Origin: an uncultured Duganella sp.
GTDB lineage: Bacteria; Pseudomonadota; Gammaproteobacteria; Burkholderiales; Burkholderiaceae
Assembly (NCBI GenBank): GCA_946482635.1
Contig: CAMLSG010000045.1
Coordinates: forward strand, 1 to 29,566
Direction: 5' to 3'
Length of the DNA stretch: 29,566 nt
Both the position numbers and the translations under genes were made by a program. Of this stretch, positions 13,580 through 22,190 are shown one piece after another. The stretch's first letter is position 1, and each line of letters begins with the position of its first letter. The notes below the pieces were generated by a model. That model did no database searches, was not told the origin of the DNA, and worked only from the letters and a program-made list of their open reading frames with translations.

Positions 13580-14848
13580 TCAATAGCTGACGTGGTAGTC
13601 CTTCGGGAATTTCTTGCCCCCGAAGGCCTTCTTCTGCGTCCAGTCCTGCGCCGCCGAGGTCCAATATGAATCGTCGGCCGGCAGGCCAAGCGCCAGGAAG
13701 CTCGATGCGGCGATATACATGCTGCCGTTGTTCGAGTACCAGTCGCCCAGTTCCGGCTGGTGCCCCGCAAAGCCGATGGTCAGATAGCCTTCCTTCGTAA
13801 AATTGCTTGGCTCCGTCCAGATCGCCTTGTGCACGCCCGTCATCGCAGCGCGCACCTGGCCTTCCGGCAGGCTGGCCGGCAGCTGCTTGCGCCAGGCCAG
13901 CAGCGCCAGCGGCTGGAAGGCGGCGGTACGGTAAGTCAGCGAGCGGCCGATCGGCGGGAAGGTACCCTGCGGCGAAATGAAGCGTTCCAGGTGTTCGCCA
14001 TAGCGCTGCATGCGCTTTTGCGCCTGCGCCAGCAGGTCGGCCGGCTTGCCGTTCCAGAACGGCCCGTTGGCGCGCGCCAGCACTTCGAGGATCTCCACCA
14101 GCATCGGGTACATCACGAAGGAATTGTAGTAGTCGAAGTGGAAGGTTTCGCCATCCTTGATCCAGCCATCGCCAACGTACCACTCGTTGACCTTGCGGAT
14201 CGCCACGTTCATGCGCATCGGGTCGTACTGCTCGCCGATGGAGAGCAGGAAGGCTTCGTTCATGGCCGCGAACAGCATCCAGTTGATGTACGGCGGCTCG
14301 ATGCGGCGCAAGCCCTTGATTTCATCGATGATGCGTTGCTTGGTGGTGGCGTCCAGCGGCTCCCACAGCGCTTTTGGCGCGCGCATCAGGGCATTGGTGA
14401 AGTAGGCGGAATCGACCAGTGTCTGCCCGTGCACTTTCCACGAAAGGTAATCCGGCGATTTCGGATCGACCGAGTGCGTGTAGCTTTGCAGGGCTTGTTC
14501 GCGCAGGCGCTTGCGGGCGCGGCCCTCGGCGCTGTCGTCATCGGGCAGCGCCAGCCAGGGCGCCATGCCGGCGATCAGGCGGCCGAAGCATTCCAAGTAG
14601 GCCACGCCGGAATCGCGGCCATCCCAAGTGGGGCTCAGTTCCAGCGCGAACTTCTTCTTCAGCTCCCCCTTCGACATATTGGCCAGCACCGGATCGGCCA
14701 TCTTTTGCAGCAGGCCAGCCATGTACGCGCGGTCGCCGCCCGGCGCCGCTGTAGCCGCGCCGGCGCCGGCCGCAAGAGCCATCGCCGGAGCTGCCGCCGC
14801 TGCGCCGCCAGCCAGCATGCCGCGCATGAAATTACGTCGTTTCATCAT
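13580..14848 (-). CDS. DUF2264 protein with Tat-like signal (possible GH154-type glucuronidase)
   Basis: A protein of 422 residues. MMKRRNFMRG plus a long Ala-rich stretch is a Tat-like signal, so it is probably exported folded. The mature part matches the DUF2264 family: YINWMLFAAMNEAF, DGETFHFDYYNSFVMYP, GRSLTYRTAAFQPL. The family is expected to be an alpha/alpha barrel, and I recall it being linked to CAZy family GH154 (beta-glucuronidase). That link is from memory and was not checked. It lies 9 nt after the GH105 gene with AGGAG upstream, so the two are co-transcribed. Removing glucuronic acid from galactan side chains would fit its neighbours, but this is inferred. Confidence 0.82.
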   Translation of the reverse strand: MMKRRNFMRGMLAGGAAAAAPAMALAAGAGAATAAPGGDRAYMAGLLQKMADPVLANMSKGELKKKFALELSPTWDGRDSGVAYLECFGRLIAGMAPWLALPDDDSAEGRARKRLREQALQSYTHSVDPKSPDYLSWKVHGQTLVDSAYFTNALMRAPKALWEPLDATTKQRIIDEIKGLRRIEPPYINWMLFAAMNEAFLLSIGEQYDPMRMNVAIRKVNEWYVGDGWIKDGETFHFDYYNSFVMYPMLVEILEVLARANGPFWNGKPADLLAQAQKRMQRYGEHLERFISPQGTFPPIGRSLTYRTAAFQPLALLAWRKQLPASLPEGQVRAAMTGVHKAIWTEPSNFTKEGYLTIGFAGHQPELGDWYSNNGSMYIAASSFLALGLPADDSYWTSAAQDWTQKKAFGGKKFPKDYHVSY

Positions 14849-14857
14849 CTCTCTCCT

Positions 14858-15988
14858 CTATTTGTTTTTATCGATGTAGCGCACCATTTCGGCGGCCGCG
14901 AGCAGATATGCGCCGACGCCGAAGTGCGCGGTCGAATTTCTGTCCACAACCTGTCCCGGAATGGCGCGATCGCCGATCGGCTGCACATAGCCGATCTTGC
15001 CGTCCGGTTGCAGCGCCACGCTTGCCAGGTAGTCCCAGCCCTTCAGCGCTACCGGCGCGTATTCGGCGCGGTCCAGCAGGCCATTATTGACGCCCCACAA
15101 ATAGCCGTAAGTGAAGAAGGCCGTGCCGCTGGTCTCCGGACCCGGAGCATGCTGCGGATCGAGCAGGCTGCGCGTCCAGTAGCCCTCCGCCTGCTGCGCC
15201 TTCTTCAGCGCCGCCGCCATGCCCTGGAACTTGCGCACGTATTCCTCGCGATGCGGCGCGTCCTTCGGCAGGTCGTGCAGCACTTTCGCCAGCCCGGCAA
15301 ACACCCAGCCATCGCCGCGCGCCCAGAAGTCCTTGCGTCCGTTGACGCTCTTGTGGGCCGGGTACACGTAGCGTGCGTCGCGGTAGTACAGCTTTTCATC
15401 CTGGTCGTACATGATGCTGTTCGAATACTGGAAATACTCGTGCAGCTTCTCCAGGTACTGCGGATTGCCCGTGATGTTGTACATCTTGGTCATCACCGGC
15501 ATCACCATATACAGGCCATCCGCCCACCACCAGTAATCGTTGCGTGCGGTGGACATCTGGTACTCCATCACCTCGCGGGCGCGGGCGATGCGCGCCGGGT
15601 CCTTGTCGAGCTGGTACAGGTCCGCGTACGTCTGGAAGCAGATCTGCCAGTCGCCAAACAGCACGTGATCGTCGGTTTCGCCGTAGGTCAGCTTCCACTG
15701 TCCCTTATCGGTCGATTTGGCGCCCTGCCACTGGTTATGCTGCGCCCAGTCCAGCGAGTACTTCAGGTAGGCCTGGTTGCCGGTGATGCGGTACGCCTCC
15801 ATATTGCCGGTGTGGTAGGCCGCCACATTCCAGAACGACCACTCCCTGGCTGGCGTGTTGGCCTGCCAATAGGTGTTGACCTTGTCGATGATGCCGACAA
15901 CTTCCTGCCGCTGCGGCGCCGTCGGCGTGGAAGCGCAGCCGCCCAGAGCGGCCGCAAAAAACAGAAAAACGGTGTGAATGAGCTTCAT
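14858..15988 (-). CDS. GH105-type unsaturated glucuronyl/galacturonyl hydrolase lipoprotein
   Basis: A protein of 376 residues with a lipoprotein signal: hydrophobic stretch, lipobox ALGGC with Cys18. The alpha/alpha barrel carries the GH88/GH105 signatures: WNVAAYHTGNMEAYRIT, WWWADGLYM (candidate catalytic Asp157), FWARGDGWVFAGL. The family removes the 4,5-unsaturated uronic acid that a polysaccharide lyase leaves at the non-reducing end. Membrane anchoring suggests periplasmic action. It pairs with the downstream DUF2264 gene (9 nt gap). A terminator lies between it and the upstream receptor gene. GH105 activity implies that a lyase acts earlier; the propeller protein at 19002-20324 is the obvious candidate. 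Confidence 0.9.
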   Translation of the reverse strand: MKLIHTVFLFFAAALGGCASTPTAPQRQEVVGIIDKVNTYWQANTPAREWSFWNVAAYHTGNMEAYRITGNQAYLKYSLDWAQHNQWQGAKSTDKGQWKLTYGETDDHVLFGDWQICFQTYADLYQLDKDPARIARAREVMEYQMSTARNDYWWWADGLYMVMPVMTKMYNITGNPQYLEKLHEYFQYSNSIMYDQDEKLYYRDARYVYPAHKSVNGRKDFWARGDGWVFAGLAKVLHDLPKDAPHREEYVRKFQGMAAALKKAQQAEGYWTRSLLDPQHAPGPETSGTAFFTYGYLWGVNNGLLDRAEYAPVALKGWDYLASVALQPDGKIGYVQPIGDRAIPGQVVDRNSTAHFGVGAYLLAAAEMVRYIDKNK

Positions 15989-15989
15989 A

Positions 15990-16013
15990 TTTTCGATAGT
16001 CCATATTCGAAAA
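15990..16013. repeat. Perfect inverted repeat before the GH105 gene
   Basis: TTTTCGA at 15990-15996 and TCGAAAA at 16007-16013 are perfect inverted arms around a 10 nt centre. The repeat ends 2 nt before the GH105 start codon and overlaps the T-tract of the terminator at 16009-16041. It could be an operator or an RNA hairpin masking the start region. Confidence 0.5.
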
Positions 16014-16041
16014 AAGCCGAAGACACTTGCGTGCCTTCGGC
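16009..16041 (-). terminator. Intrinsic terminator between TonB receptor and GH105 genes
   Basis: Read on the minus strand, 16041-16016 folds into an 11 bp stem (GCCGAAGGCAC with GTGTCTTCGGC, one G-T pair) around a GCAA tetraloop, followed by six T (16015-16010). This is a classical rho-independent terminator in the middle of a same-strand gene run. It should end or strongly reduce transcription leaving the receptor gene. Confidence 0.85.
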
Positions 16042-16086
16042 GAAGGAGACCGGGAGCGGGAGAGAGAGTAGACCGCCCCAGGTTTG

Positions 16087-18972
16087 TTACAGCTTGCCGC
16101 GCAGGCCGATCTTGATCGTCCGGCCGTCGTACTTCGCGTAGTCCATGCGGGTCTTCTTGCCGCTGCCGTACTGGCCGGTGGCATCCTCGAAATAATCGTA
16201 CGACAAGGTGTTCGACAGGTTCAGCGCGTCGAGGCGCAGTTCCAGGTTGTCGTTGATCTTGTAGCTGATGTTGCCATCGAGGTAGCCGCGTGCCGCGCGC
16301 CAGCGGATCAGGTCATCGCCGTTATTTTTCGGATTGTCGCCATGCAGGCTGCGTCCCTTGTAGTTGTACGAGAAGCGGATCGCCAGCGGGCCGTTCTCGT
16401 AATAGGCGGTGGTGCTGTAGGCATACTTCGGCACCGAGTTGACCTCGATCTCCCTGCCCGCATTGGTGATCCACTTTGCGCTGTTGAACGGATCGATGTG
16501 GGTGTAGCTGGCCAGCATGCCGAAGCCCTTGTAAGGCGCCGGCAGGAAATCGAAGTCCTGCTGGTACGACAGCTCGTAGCCCTTCAGCACCTGGCGGCCG
16601 GCGTTGCTGTAGGTGCGCAGCGTCATCGGCAGGTTCGGGTCCACGCGGCCATCCGGTCCGTAGAAGATAGCGCCCATCGCGGTATCCGGCAGGCCCAGGG
16701 CGCCGAAGGTGGTCTGGGTCGTGCTGGACACGGTGGCATCGGTCAGCACCTTGCGGAAGTACGCCGCCGACAGCAGGCTGCCCTTGCGGAAGTACCATTC
16801 CAGGCTGGTGTCCATGTTCTTCGACTGCTGCGGTCGCAGGTTCGGATTACCGGCCGTGGCCGAGTTGTCGAACGGATTCGGCACCACGGTCTGCGCTGCG
16901 ATGATCGACAGCGAAGCACGGGAAATGGTCTTGCCGAAGGAGGCGCGCCACATCAGGTCTTCGGTCACGTCGAAGGCGCCGCTGATGGCCGGCAGCAGGT
17001 TATGGTAAGAACCGCTTTCCTGGTTAGGCTGGTAGGTGCCGCCGGCGCCCGTCTTCTTGAAGTTGTCGATATCCAGCTCGGTGCGCGAATAGCGCACGCC
17101 CGCGTTGATCCGCAGGCCGTGGCCCAGCACTTCGCCCTTGAAGTCCGACTGCACGAAACCGGAGGTCACTTTCTCGGTCGCGGTAAAGCTCTGTGCCGGA
17201 GTAAAGGTCGCCTCGGTGTTGTACGCCAGCGGATCGAAAGTCGAGTAGGTGTAGTCGCGGGTGAAGGTGCCGAACTGGTGCGGCCAGCCGGCGCCCATGT
17301 CCAGGTTGCTGATCGGCAGGTCGAACACCATGCCCTGGCGCATGCCGGTGTTGCCCAGGCTATTCAGCTTGGTCGTCATGTCCGAGGTGGCATTGCGCTT
17401 GTGGACGCCCTTCTCGGTTTCCACGTACACCAGGCCCGTTTTCAGGTGGCCGGTCCAGTCGCCCCACAGGTTGTAGTCCCAGTCCGCGATCACGCGGCCC
17501 TGGCGGCCACGGTCGGTCTCGCGCGTCAGGCCGGTGCCGATGCCGAAGCCGGAATAGTTGGCCGGGTTCAGGTAATCGCTGGTCGAGGACAACGACGGAT
17601 AAACGTGGTCGCTGCCGTAGTCGATGGTGGAAGTGATGCCGAAGATCTGGCCGGACAAGGTGTCCTGGTAGCTTTGCGCCTTGCTGCTGTTGACGCTCAG
17701 CTGGCCGGTCAGCGCCAGCCTGTCGTTGGCTTTCCAGTTCGCGTTCAGCGAGGCGTAGCTGAACTTCGTCTCGTCTTCGCTGTAGGTGACGCCGCTGCTG
17801 TAGGAGGTATTGCCGAAGGTGCCGGTCAACAGGTTCGAACCCGGATCGATATGGACGTCGATGGGTACCAGGCCATTGTGGCCGGCGGTCCCCGGAGGTG
17901 CGCTAGGATTGGTGGTCTTGCTGTTGCGGATCAGGATGCCGTAATACAGTTCGTCGCGCGAGTTTTTCAGCTTGGAGTACATGGTATCCAGGCTGATGTT
18001 GAGCGTGCTGTCCTTGTACTGCAGCGAAGAGACCAGGCCGTCGCGGCTGCGGTCATTGGACGAACCGTAGAAGCGATAGATACGCGGCAGCAGCGCATTG
18101 TCCACCTGGTCGCGCGTGTAGCCGGACAGGTTGGCGCGCGGATCGTCGTAATCGAGCTGCATTGCGAAGTTGCCCTGCACCGGATTCTTGCTGCCGCGCG
18201 CCGAGCTGTTATAGCCGCCGGTCGCCTCGAAGCCGGAACGATTGTTCATCGCCTTCGAATGCGCAGCGCCGACCAGGAAGCCCCAGTTGCCCCAGGTCTT
18301 GGAGAACAGGCCGAATGCCGCCGGATCGGTCTTCTCGGACATGGTGTTGTACGCGCCCGTTACCGAATAGCGCACCGCGCCTTTTGGATTATCGAACGGG
18401 CGTGGCGACTGCAGGTCCACCACGCCGCCCATGCCCCCTTCCGGCAGTTCGGACAGCGGCGACTTGTAGAAGTCCACGCGGCCAAACAATTCGGAAGCAA
18501 ACACGTCGTAGTTGAAGCCGCGCGCTGCGTTGCCGATGGAACCGGTACTGGTGGTATTCACCGGCGCCCCGTTCAGCGTGGTGACCGAATACTCGGTCGG
18601 CAAGCCACGGATAGAGATGCGCTGGCCTTCGGCCGAGCTTTCATCGCGATTCAGGATAATGCCCGGCACGCGCTGCAGCGATTCCGCCACGTTCGACTCC
18701 GGGAACTTGCCGATGTCTTCCGCCACGATGGAATCGCGCACGCCGATTGCCTGGGCTTTCAGGTTCAAGGCCTTCTGCAGGCTGGAACGGAAGCCCGTCA
18801 CCACCACAGTGTTGGCCGCATCCACGTTTGCCGCCACGTCGCCCGAAGCAGCTGCTGCCGCGGGTGCGGCCGGTGCTGCAGGAGCTTCTGCCGCCTCCTG
18901 CGCCATGGCCCCAGTGCCATATGCTGCTGCCAATGCCAGGGGCACCAGCGTTGCAAGAACTTTCTTCCTCAT
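16087..18972 (-). CDS. TonB-dependent receptor, Caulobacter-type, probably for oligosaccharides
   Basis: An outer-membrane receptor of 961 residues. The signal peptide ends about AMA (residue 24), then comes an Ala/Pro/Glu-rich linker (25-50) with NTVVVTGFRSSLQ as the TonB-box area. The plug is at about 60-170 (FPESNVAESLQRVPGI, RISIRGLPTEYSVTTLNG) and the barrel ends IKIGLRGKL. Large receptors of this type take up complex carbohydrates. The substrate is inferred from neighbours: a propeller enzyme 29 nt upstream, and GH105 and DUF2264 genes downstream. Its start has AGGGAGA upstream. Transcription should continue from the propeller gene and mostly stop at the terminator at 16009-16041. Confidence 0.9.
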   Translation of the reverse strand: MRKKVLATLVPLALAAAYGTGAMAQEAAEAPAAPAAPAAAAASGDVAANVDAANTVVVTGFRSSLQKALNLKAQAIGVRDSIVAEDIGKFPESNVAESLQRVPGIILNRDESSAEGQRISIRGLPTEYSVTTLNGAPVNTTSTGSIGNAARGFNYDVFASELFGRVDFYKSPLSELPEGGMGGVVDLQSPRPFDNPKGAVRYSVTGAYNTMSEKTDPAAFGLFSKTWGNWGFLVGAAHSKAMNNRSGFEATGGYNSSARGSKNPVQGNFAMQLDYDDPRANLSGYTRDQVDNALLPRIYRFYGSSNDRSRDGLVSSLQYKDSTLNISLDTMYSKLKNSRDELYYGILIRNSKTTNPSAPPGTAGHNGLVPIDVHIDPGSNLLTGTFGNTSYSSGVTYSEDETKFSYASLNANWKANDRLALTGQLSVNSSKAQSYQDTLSGQIFGITSTIDYGSDHVYPSLSSTSDYLNPANYSGFGIGTGLTRETDRGRQGRVIADWDYNLWGDWTGHLKTGLVYVETEKGVHKRNATSDMTTKLNSLGNTGMRQGMVFDLPISNLDMGAGWPHQFGTFTRDYTYSTFDPLAYNTEATFTPAQSFTATEKVTSGFVQSDFKGEVLGHGLRINAGVRYSRTELDIDNFKKTGAGGTYQPNQESGSYHNLLPAISGAFDVTEDLMWRASFGKTISRASLSIIAAQTVVPNPFDNSATAGNPNLRPQQSKNMDTSLEWYFRKGSLLSAAYFRKVLTDATVSSTTQTTFGALGLPDTAMGAIFYGPDGRVDPNLPMTLRTYSNAGRQVLKGYELSYQQDFDFLPAPYKGFGMLASYTHIDPFNSAKWITNAGREIEVNSVPKYAYSTTAYYENGPLAIRFSYNYKGRSLHGDNPKNNGDDLIRWRAARGYLDGNISYKINDNLELRLDALNLSNTLSYDYFEDATGQYGSGKKTRMDYAKYDGRTIKIGLRGKL

Positions 18973-19001
18973 TTCTTATGTCTCCCTTGTTAACTTCTTT
19001 T

Positions 19002-20324
19002 TTAACGAACCTGCTTTGACACCTCCCAGTCCAGCACACGCACCGGTTCTGCCGGCCGTTGCGCAACGCCCTCCCCGTCCACTTGCGACGCCTTCTGAAC
19101 GAACAGGCTCAGGATGCCGCGCGATTTCCACAACTCGCTGTCGAACGTCGGCTCCCATTCGCCGACCGAAGTTTCGGACAAGTCGTGTACAGACCACTGG
19201 AAAGACTGGAATTCCTCGATGACTGCGACCGACACCTTGCTGCCGCGCTCTTCGTCGCGAAATACCAGCAGGCCGCCTTGATCGGCCAGCAGCAATTGCG
19301 GCCGTGCCATCGGAATGCGTTTGGTGCCGCCGCCGGACAGGCTGAAAGCCGTCTTGTGCAGCGGCAGGGCCCGCGCTTCCCAGCGCTGCCCCGTCTTGAA
19401 TACCACGCGGTACTGGGGAATCGCGCTGCCAGCATCCCGCCAATATGTCGCGATATAAGGACGGCCTTCCGCATCGGCGGCCATCGAAGTCTGGTTGATC
19501 AGTTCACGGCCCTGCGGGATGCGCAAGGCGTACTCCGCGCTGGCCGCAGTAATGGGAAGCTTGTAAGGCGTGCCGTCCGAATGTTCCCAGCTCTTGCCGC
19601 CGTCGCGCGAGCGGGCATAGGCCAGGTCATGGTTGCTTGCCACGTCCGGCGACTCGCGCCACACCCAGGACAGGTGCAGCACGCCGCGGCCGTCAGCGTG
19701 CGCCTGCCAGTAGGCATTGCGCTGGCCCTCGCCGTCGATCAGCTTGTCCTGCAGGCGTTCCCACTTCGCGCTGGCGTGGCGATAGCGGTTCATCACCAGG
19801 TTGCCGCGTCCCGATCCGCCGTCGCGATACAGGAACAGCAGGTCGCCATCGGGCAGGCGATAGAACTCGGGATAGCTCACCGCTTGTTCATCGCGCCCCA
19901 CCATCGCCTGCTGGGCCCCCAGCAGCAGCCCGCCCGGCGCCGTGCCGCGGGCATAGCGCAAGGGATTGTCGTGGTGATCCCACGCCACGTGCAGGTAGCC
20001 GGAGCCGTCGACCATGATGCTGATGCCGTTATGCGCGTCCTCGGCCTTGCCCCGGTACTGGCTGCGCTGGACAGTCCAGTCGCTGCTGCCCACATGGCGC
20101 CTGGCCAGCACCACATAGCGCTCGGCGTCGTAATAAGCGGCGTACTGCACGCCGTCATGCGTAACGAGGGAATTCTTGCGGAATACGGTCACGTTGACCG
20201 AATTATTGGCCCATCCGGGACCAATGGTGGATTGCTTGATGTCGATTGCTTGCGCGGCCGGAATGCACAGCGCGGCCAGCGTCGCCGCAGCTATTGCCTT
20301 CCATTTCCTCGCGAATGATTTCAT
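19002..20324 (-). CDS. BNR_4-family beta-propeller enzyme (PL24/PL25/PL27 or GH145-like)
   Basis: A protein of 440 residues with a Sec signal peptide (cleavage about AQA, residue 26). The rest is a BNR_4 seven-bladed propeller: AYYDAERYVVLARR, HNGISIMVDG, LHVAWDHHDNPLRYA, QAVSYPEFY, LLFLYRDGGSG, GQRNAYWQ, LHLSWVWRESPD, NHDLAYARSRDGGKSW. This fold is shared by lyases acting at rhamnose-glucuronate linkages (PL24, PL25, PL27) and by GH145 rhamnosidases; I cannot separate them by eye. A lyase would explain the GH105 gene downstream. No sulfatase lies nearby, which argues weakly against ulvan and for arabinogalactan-type substrates. It is the first gene of the minus-strand run. Confidence 0.82.
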   Translation of the reverse strand: MKSFARKWKAIAAATLAALCIPAAQAIDIKQSTIGPGWANNSVNVTVFRKNSLVTHDGVQYAAYYDAERYVVLARRHVGSSDWTVQRSQYRGKAEDAHNGISIMVDGSGYLHVAWDHHDNPLRYARGTAPGGLLLGAQQAMVGRDEQAVSYPEFYRLPDGDLLFLYRDGGSGRGNLVMNRYRHASAKWERLQDKLIDGEGQRNAYWQAHADGRGVLHLSWVWRESPDVASNHDLAYARSRDGGKSWEHSDGTPYKLPITAASAEYALRIPQGRELINQTSMAADAEGRPYIATYWRDAGSAIPQYRVVFKTGQRWEARALPLHKTAFSLSGGGTKRIPMARPQLLLADQGGLLVFRDEERGSKVSVAVIEEFQSFQWSVHDLSETSVGEWEPTFDSELWKSRGILSLFVQKASQVDGEGVAQRPAEPVRVLDWEVSKQVR

Positions 20325-20368
20325 GGTCGAGTTGCAATCGTTAAATAAGCCGAAATCATTCTATGCAA

Positions 20369-20390
20369 TTCGAAATATGAAACCTATATA
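20369..20390. promoter_or_regulatory. Candidate operator, copy C (upstream of the propeller gene)
   Basis: This 22 nt element matches copy A (3259-3280) at 17 of 22 positions without a gap; the shared core is ATATnAAACCnATATA. It is 45-66 nt upstream of the minus-strand propeller gene, in the 158 bp region shared with the divergent small membrane protein gene. A TTCGAA palindrome flanks each side (20369-20374 and 20395-20400). A -10-like TAGAAT on the minus strand (20363-20358) is next to it. Confidence 0.5.
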
Positions 20391-20482
20391 TTCTTTCGAA
20401 GTTTCTAGATTAAAAGCATATAGCTCACGCCAGTACTTATAGCCGGGCGCGCTGAAAAGTGCGGGCGGGGTAGCATTCAGGA

Positions 20483-20803
20483 ATGGAAAAGGACGGCAAA
20501 CGGCAGCTCGACCATGCGGTCGATGACCTGGAACATGAGGTGCCGAGCAAGGCGAAGCGCTTCATCGAATGGGCGCGCTCGGACCGTGCACGCTGGGTGC
20601 GGATCCCGCTCGCCCTGGCGCTGATCACGGTTGGGATAGTGGCGCCATATATGCCGGTGGTTGGTGTGGAAGATGTGCCAATCGGCTTGCTGCTGCTGTC
20701 CTACGACATTCCCTTCCTGCGCAAGCCGATGGCAGCCCTCATTGAATGGCTGATCGGCCTGTGGCGGAAAATGCAGGGCAAATCACCTCACCGCCGGTCC
20801 TGA
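20483..20803 (+). CDS. Small membrane protein of unknown function
   Basis: A protein of 106 residues. A charged N-terminus (about 1-38) is followed by two hydrophobic stretches, WVRIPLALALITVGIVAPYM and IGLLLLSYDIPFL, then an amphipathic basic tail. The pattern looks like a small inner-membrane protein common in proteobacteria; I do not recognise a function. It is divergent from the propeller gene and its last 16 nt overlap the convergent WYL regulator gene. A weak GGA precedes ATG 20483. Confidence 0.65.
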   Translation: MEKDGKRQLDHAVDDLEHEVPSKAKRFIEWARSDRARWVRIPLALALITVGIVAPYMPVVGVEDVPIGLLLLSYDIPFLRKPMAALIEWLIGLWRKMQGKSPHRRS

Positions 20804-21801
20804 TATGCAGCAGCCATGCGCTGGGCGGTCTGCTTGATTTCTTCCCGCAGGTCGGCCGGTTCATGCACCACCACGCCGTCGCCAAAGCCCAGCAGCCACC
20901 AGGTCAGTGCGCGGGTGCGCGGCACTGTGGCGATCAGGCGCAAGGTATCCGCCGATTCGCTGTACAGCACCTGGTCCTTGCTCAAAGGCGTTTCAGCCAG
21001 ATGCTCGCCGGCCGCGCGCGCAAAGACTGCCTGGAGGCGGATCTCGCCGCCGTCGGCGATGCCGAATTGCCCCTCCGCGATAAAGGCATCGATGTCGAAG
21101 CCCGCTTTGCGGCGCGCCGGCAGGTACAGCATTTCCGCCTGTTTCACACGATGCAGCGCGATGGTGCGCGCATCCTCATAATCGGAAAACAGGCAGACCA
21201 GGTAGACGGTGCCGGCCTTCTGCACGATGGCCAGCGGATGCACCGATTCGTAGACAGTCGGCGCGCTGCCATCGCGCTTCTGGTAATGCAGCTTGAGCTG
21301 GCGGTCCTTCATCAGCGCATCGTAGACCGTGCGCTGGCATTGTTCGTCCACTTCCGCCGGCAGCAAAGGCTGCGCCGAAGGAATGCTGCGCACCTTGCCA
21401 AGCCATGCCTTGGTTTGCGCGCTTTCATCGATCGCTGCCAGCGTCTGCGCGGCGGCGGAAAAGTGCGGCTGCAAGGCATCGAGTGTCGAAGGCGGAAGCT
21501 GCCGGTGCAGGTGCTGCTCCACCATTGTCAGCGTCAGTGCTTCCGGCACCGACATTCCGGGCAAGCTGAAAATCGCGCCGTCGCGCCGCCAGCTCCATTT
21601 GAACGGCTTGGCCGATTCATCGACCATCAGCGGGAATACCGACTCCAGCGCCTTCAGGTCGCGTTCGACCGTGCGTTTGTCGATCGGGAATTCCGCCTGC
21701 GCCAGGCGTTCGGTAATCTCTGCGGCCGTAATGCTCAACGGTGCGCGCGGCACCAGCCGCAGCATATTCCACTGCCGGAACATGGAGTCTTTGGAAGCCA
21801 T
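20788..21801 (-). CDS. WYL-domain transcriptional regulator (YafY family)
   Basis: A protein of 337 residues. The N-terminal winged helix-turn-helix (about 8-60) includes ITAAEITERLAQ and FPIDKRTVERDLKALE. The WYL domain (about 150-240) has LKLHYQKRDG, AGTVYLVCLFSDYEDARTIALHRV, so the W of WYL is V here (VYL). The C-terminal WCX-like part ends with WWLLGFGDGVVVHEP. WYL proteins sense ligands, often nucleic acids or nucleotides, and commonly regulate defence or DNA-damage genes, but none of those is adjacent here. Its target is unknown. Confidence 0.9.
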   Translation of the reverse strand: MASKDSMFRQWNMLRLVPRAPLSITAAEITERLAQAEFPIDKRTVERDLKALESVFPLMVDESAKPFKWSWRRDGAIFSLPGMSVPEALTLTMVEQHLHRQLPPSTLDALQPHFSAAAQTLAAIDESAQTKAWLGKVRSIPSAQPLLPAEVDEQCQRTVYDALMKDRQLKLHYQKRDGSAPTVYESVHPLAIVQKAGTVYLVCLFSDYEDARTIALHRVKQAEMLYLPARRKAGFDIDAFIAEGQFGIADGGEIRLQAVFARAAGEHLAETPLSKDQVLYSESADTLRLIATVPRTRALTWWLLGFGDGVVVHEPADLREEIKQTAQRMAAAYQDRR

Positions 21802-21840
21802 CCGATCAATGCTCAGTTATCAAGAATTTCATTGTAGCAA

Positions 21841-22068
21841 TTATTTAAGCCGGGCGCCCCGCAAGCCGCTTGGCGTCACGACGATTTCCCATACGTCCAG
21901 CTCCTCCAGCCGTCCCGCCAGTGCGCAAGCGCGCCGGTAGCCGAGCCGGAACCGGACCTGCAAACGCGACACCGGGCAGGCCAGCAAGCCGCCGCGCGCT
22001 GCATCCAGCTCCCGCACAAAATCGATGGCTCCCGCGATTTCGTTCGTCGTGAATGTCCCTTCTCCCAA
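21841..22068 (-). CDS. Orphan FtsK-gamma-like winged-helix protein
   Basis: A protein of about 75 residues resembling the gamma (DNA-reading) domain of FtsK without the motor. VSRLQVRFRLGYRRACALAGRLEELDVWEIV lines up (shown here in pieces: QVRFRLGYRRA, LEELDVWEIV) with the FtsK pattern Q.QFRIGYNRA...EQ.E..GIV. I chose TTG 22068 because AGGGAG (22080-22075) lies 6 nt upstream and the in-frame ATGs at 22149, 22140 and 22128 fall inside the tandem palindromes. If one of those ATGs is used instead the protein has up to 102 residues. It is divergent from the 5'-nucleotidase gene and may bind the palindromes between them; that is inference. Confidence 0.6.
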   Translation of the reverse strand: MGEGTFTTNEIAGAIDFVRELDAARGGLLACPVSRLQVRFRLGYRRACALAGRLEELDVWEIVVTPSGLRGARLK

Positions 22069-22115
22069 ACTGCGCTCCCTGAATGCGTTGAAGATGCCGC
22101 AGTATTGAGCGCGAT

Positions 22116-22158
22116 TGCGACAGCACATGTCGCAGGCCATGCGACACAATCTGTCGCA
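22116..22158. promoter_or_regulatory. Two tandem perfect palindromes, TGCGACA-N5-TGTCGCA
   Basis: Copy 1 spans 22116-22134 (centre GCACA) and copy 2 spans 22140-22158 (centre CAATC). The 7 nt arms are identical and perfectly inverted in both, the centres differ, and the repeat distance is 24 nt. They sit in the divergent region between the FtsK-gamma-like gene and the 5'-nucleotidase gene, 33 nt before the latter. Conserved arms with unrelated centres are what a dimeric repressor operator looks like. Confidence 0.8.
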
Positions 22159-22190
22159 GCGTCTGCGAAAATAGGCTCAAGGAGGAAAAC

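Noticed and set aside
13760..18993. Very long + strand frames (about 790 and 970 codons) opposite the DUF2264, GH105 and TonB receptor genes
   Set aside because: They are antisense shadows of GC-rich genes, rich in Arg/Ala/Val/Gln/His, with no recognisable motifs, while the minus-strand proteins match known families.
22069..22149. ATG codons at 22149, 22140 and 22128 as starts of the FtsK-gamma-like gene
   Set aside because: All three lie within the tandem palindromes and lack ribosome sites; TTG 22068 has AGGGAG at good spacing. Still uncertain.
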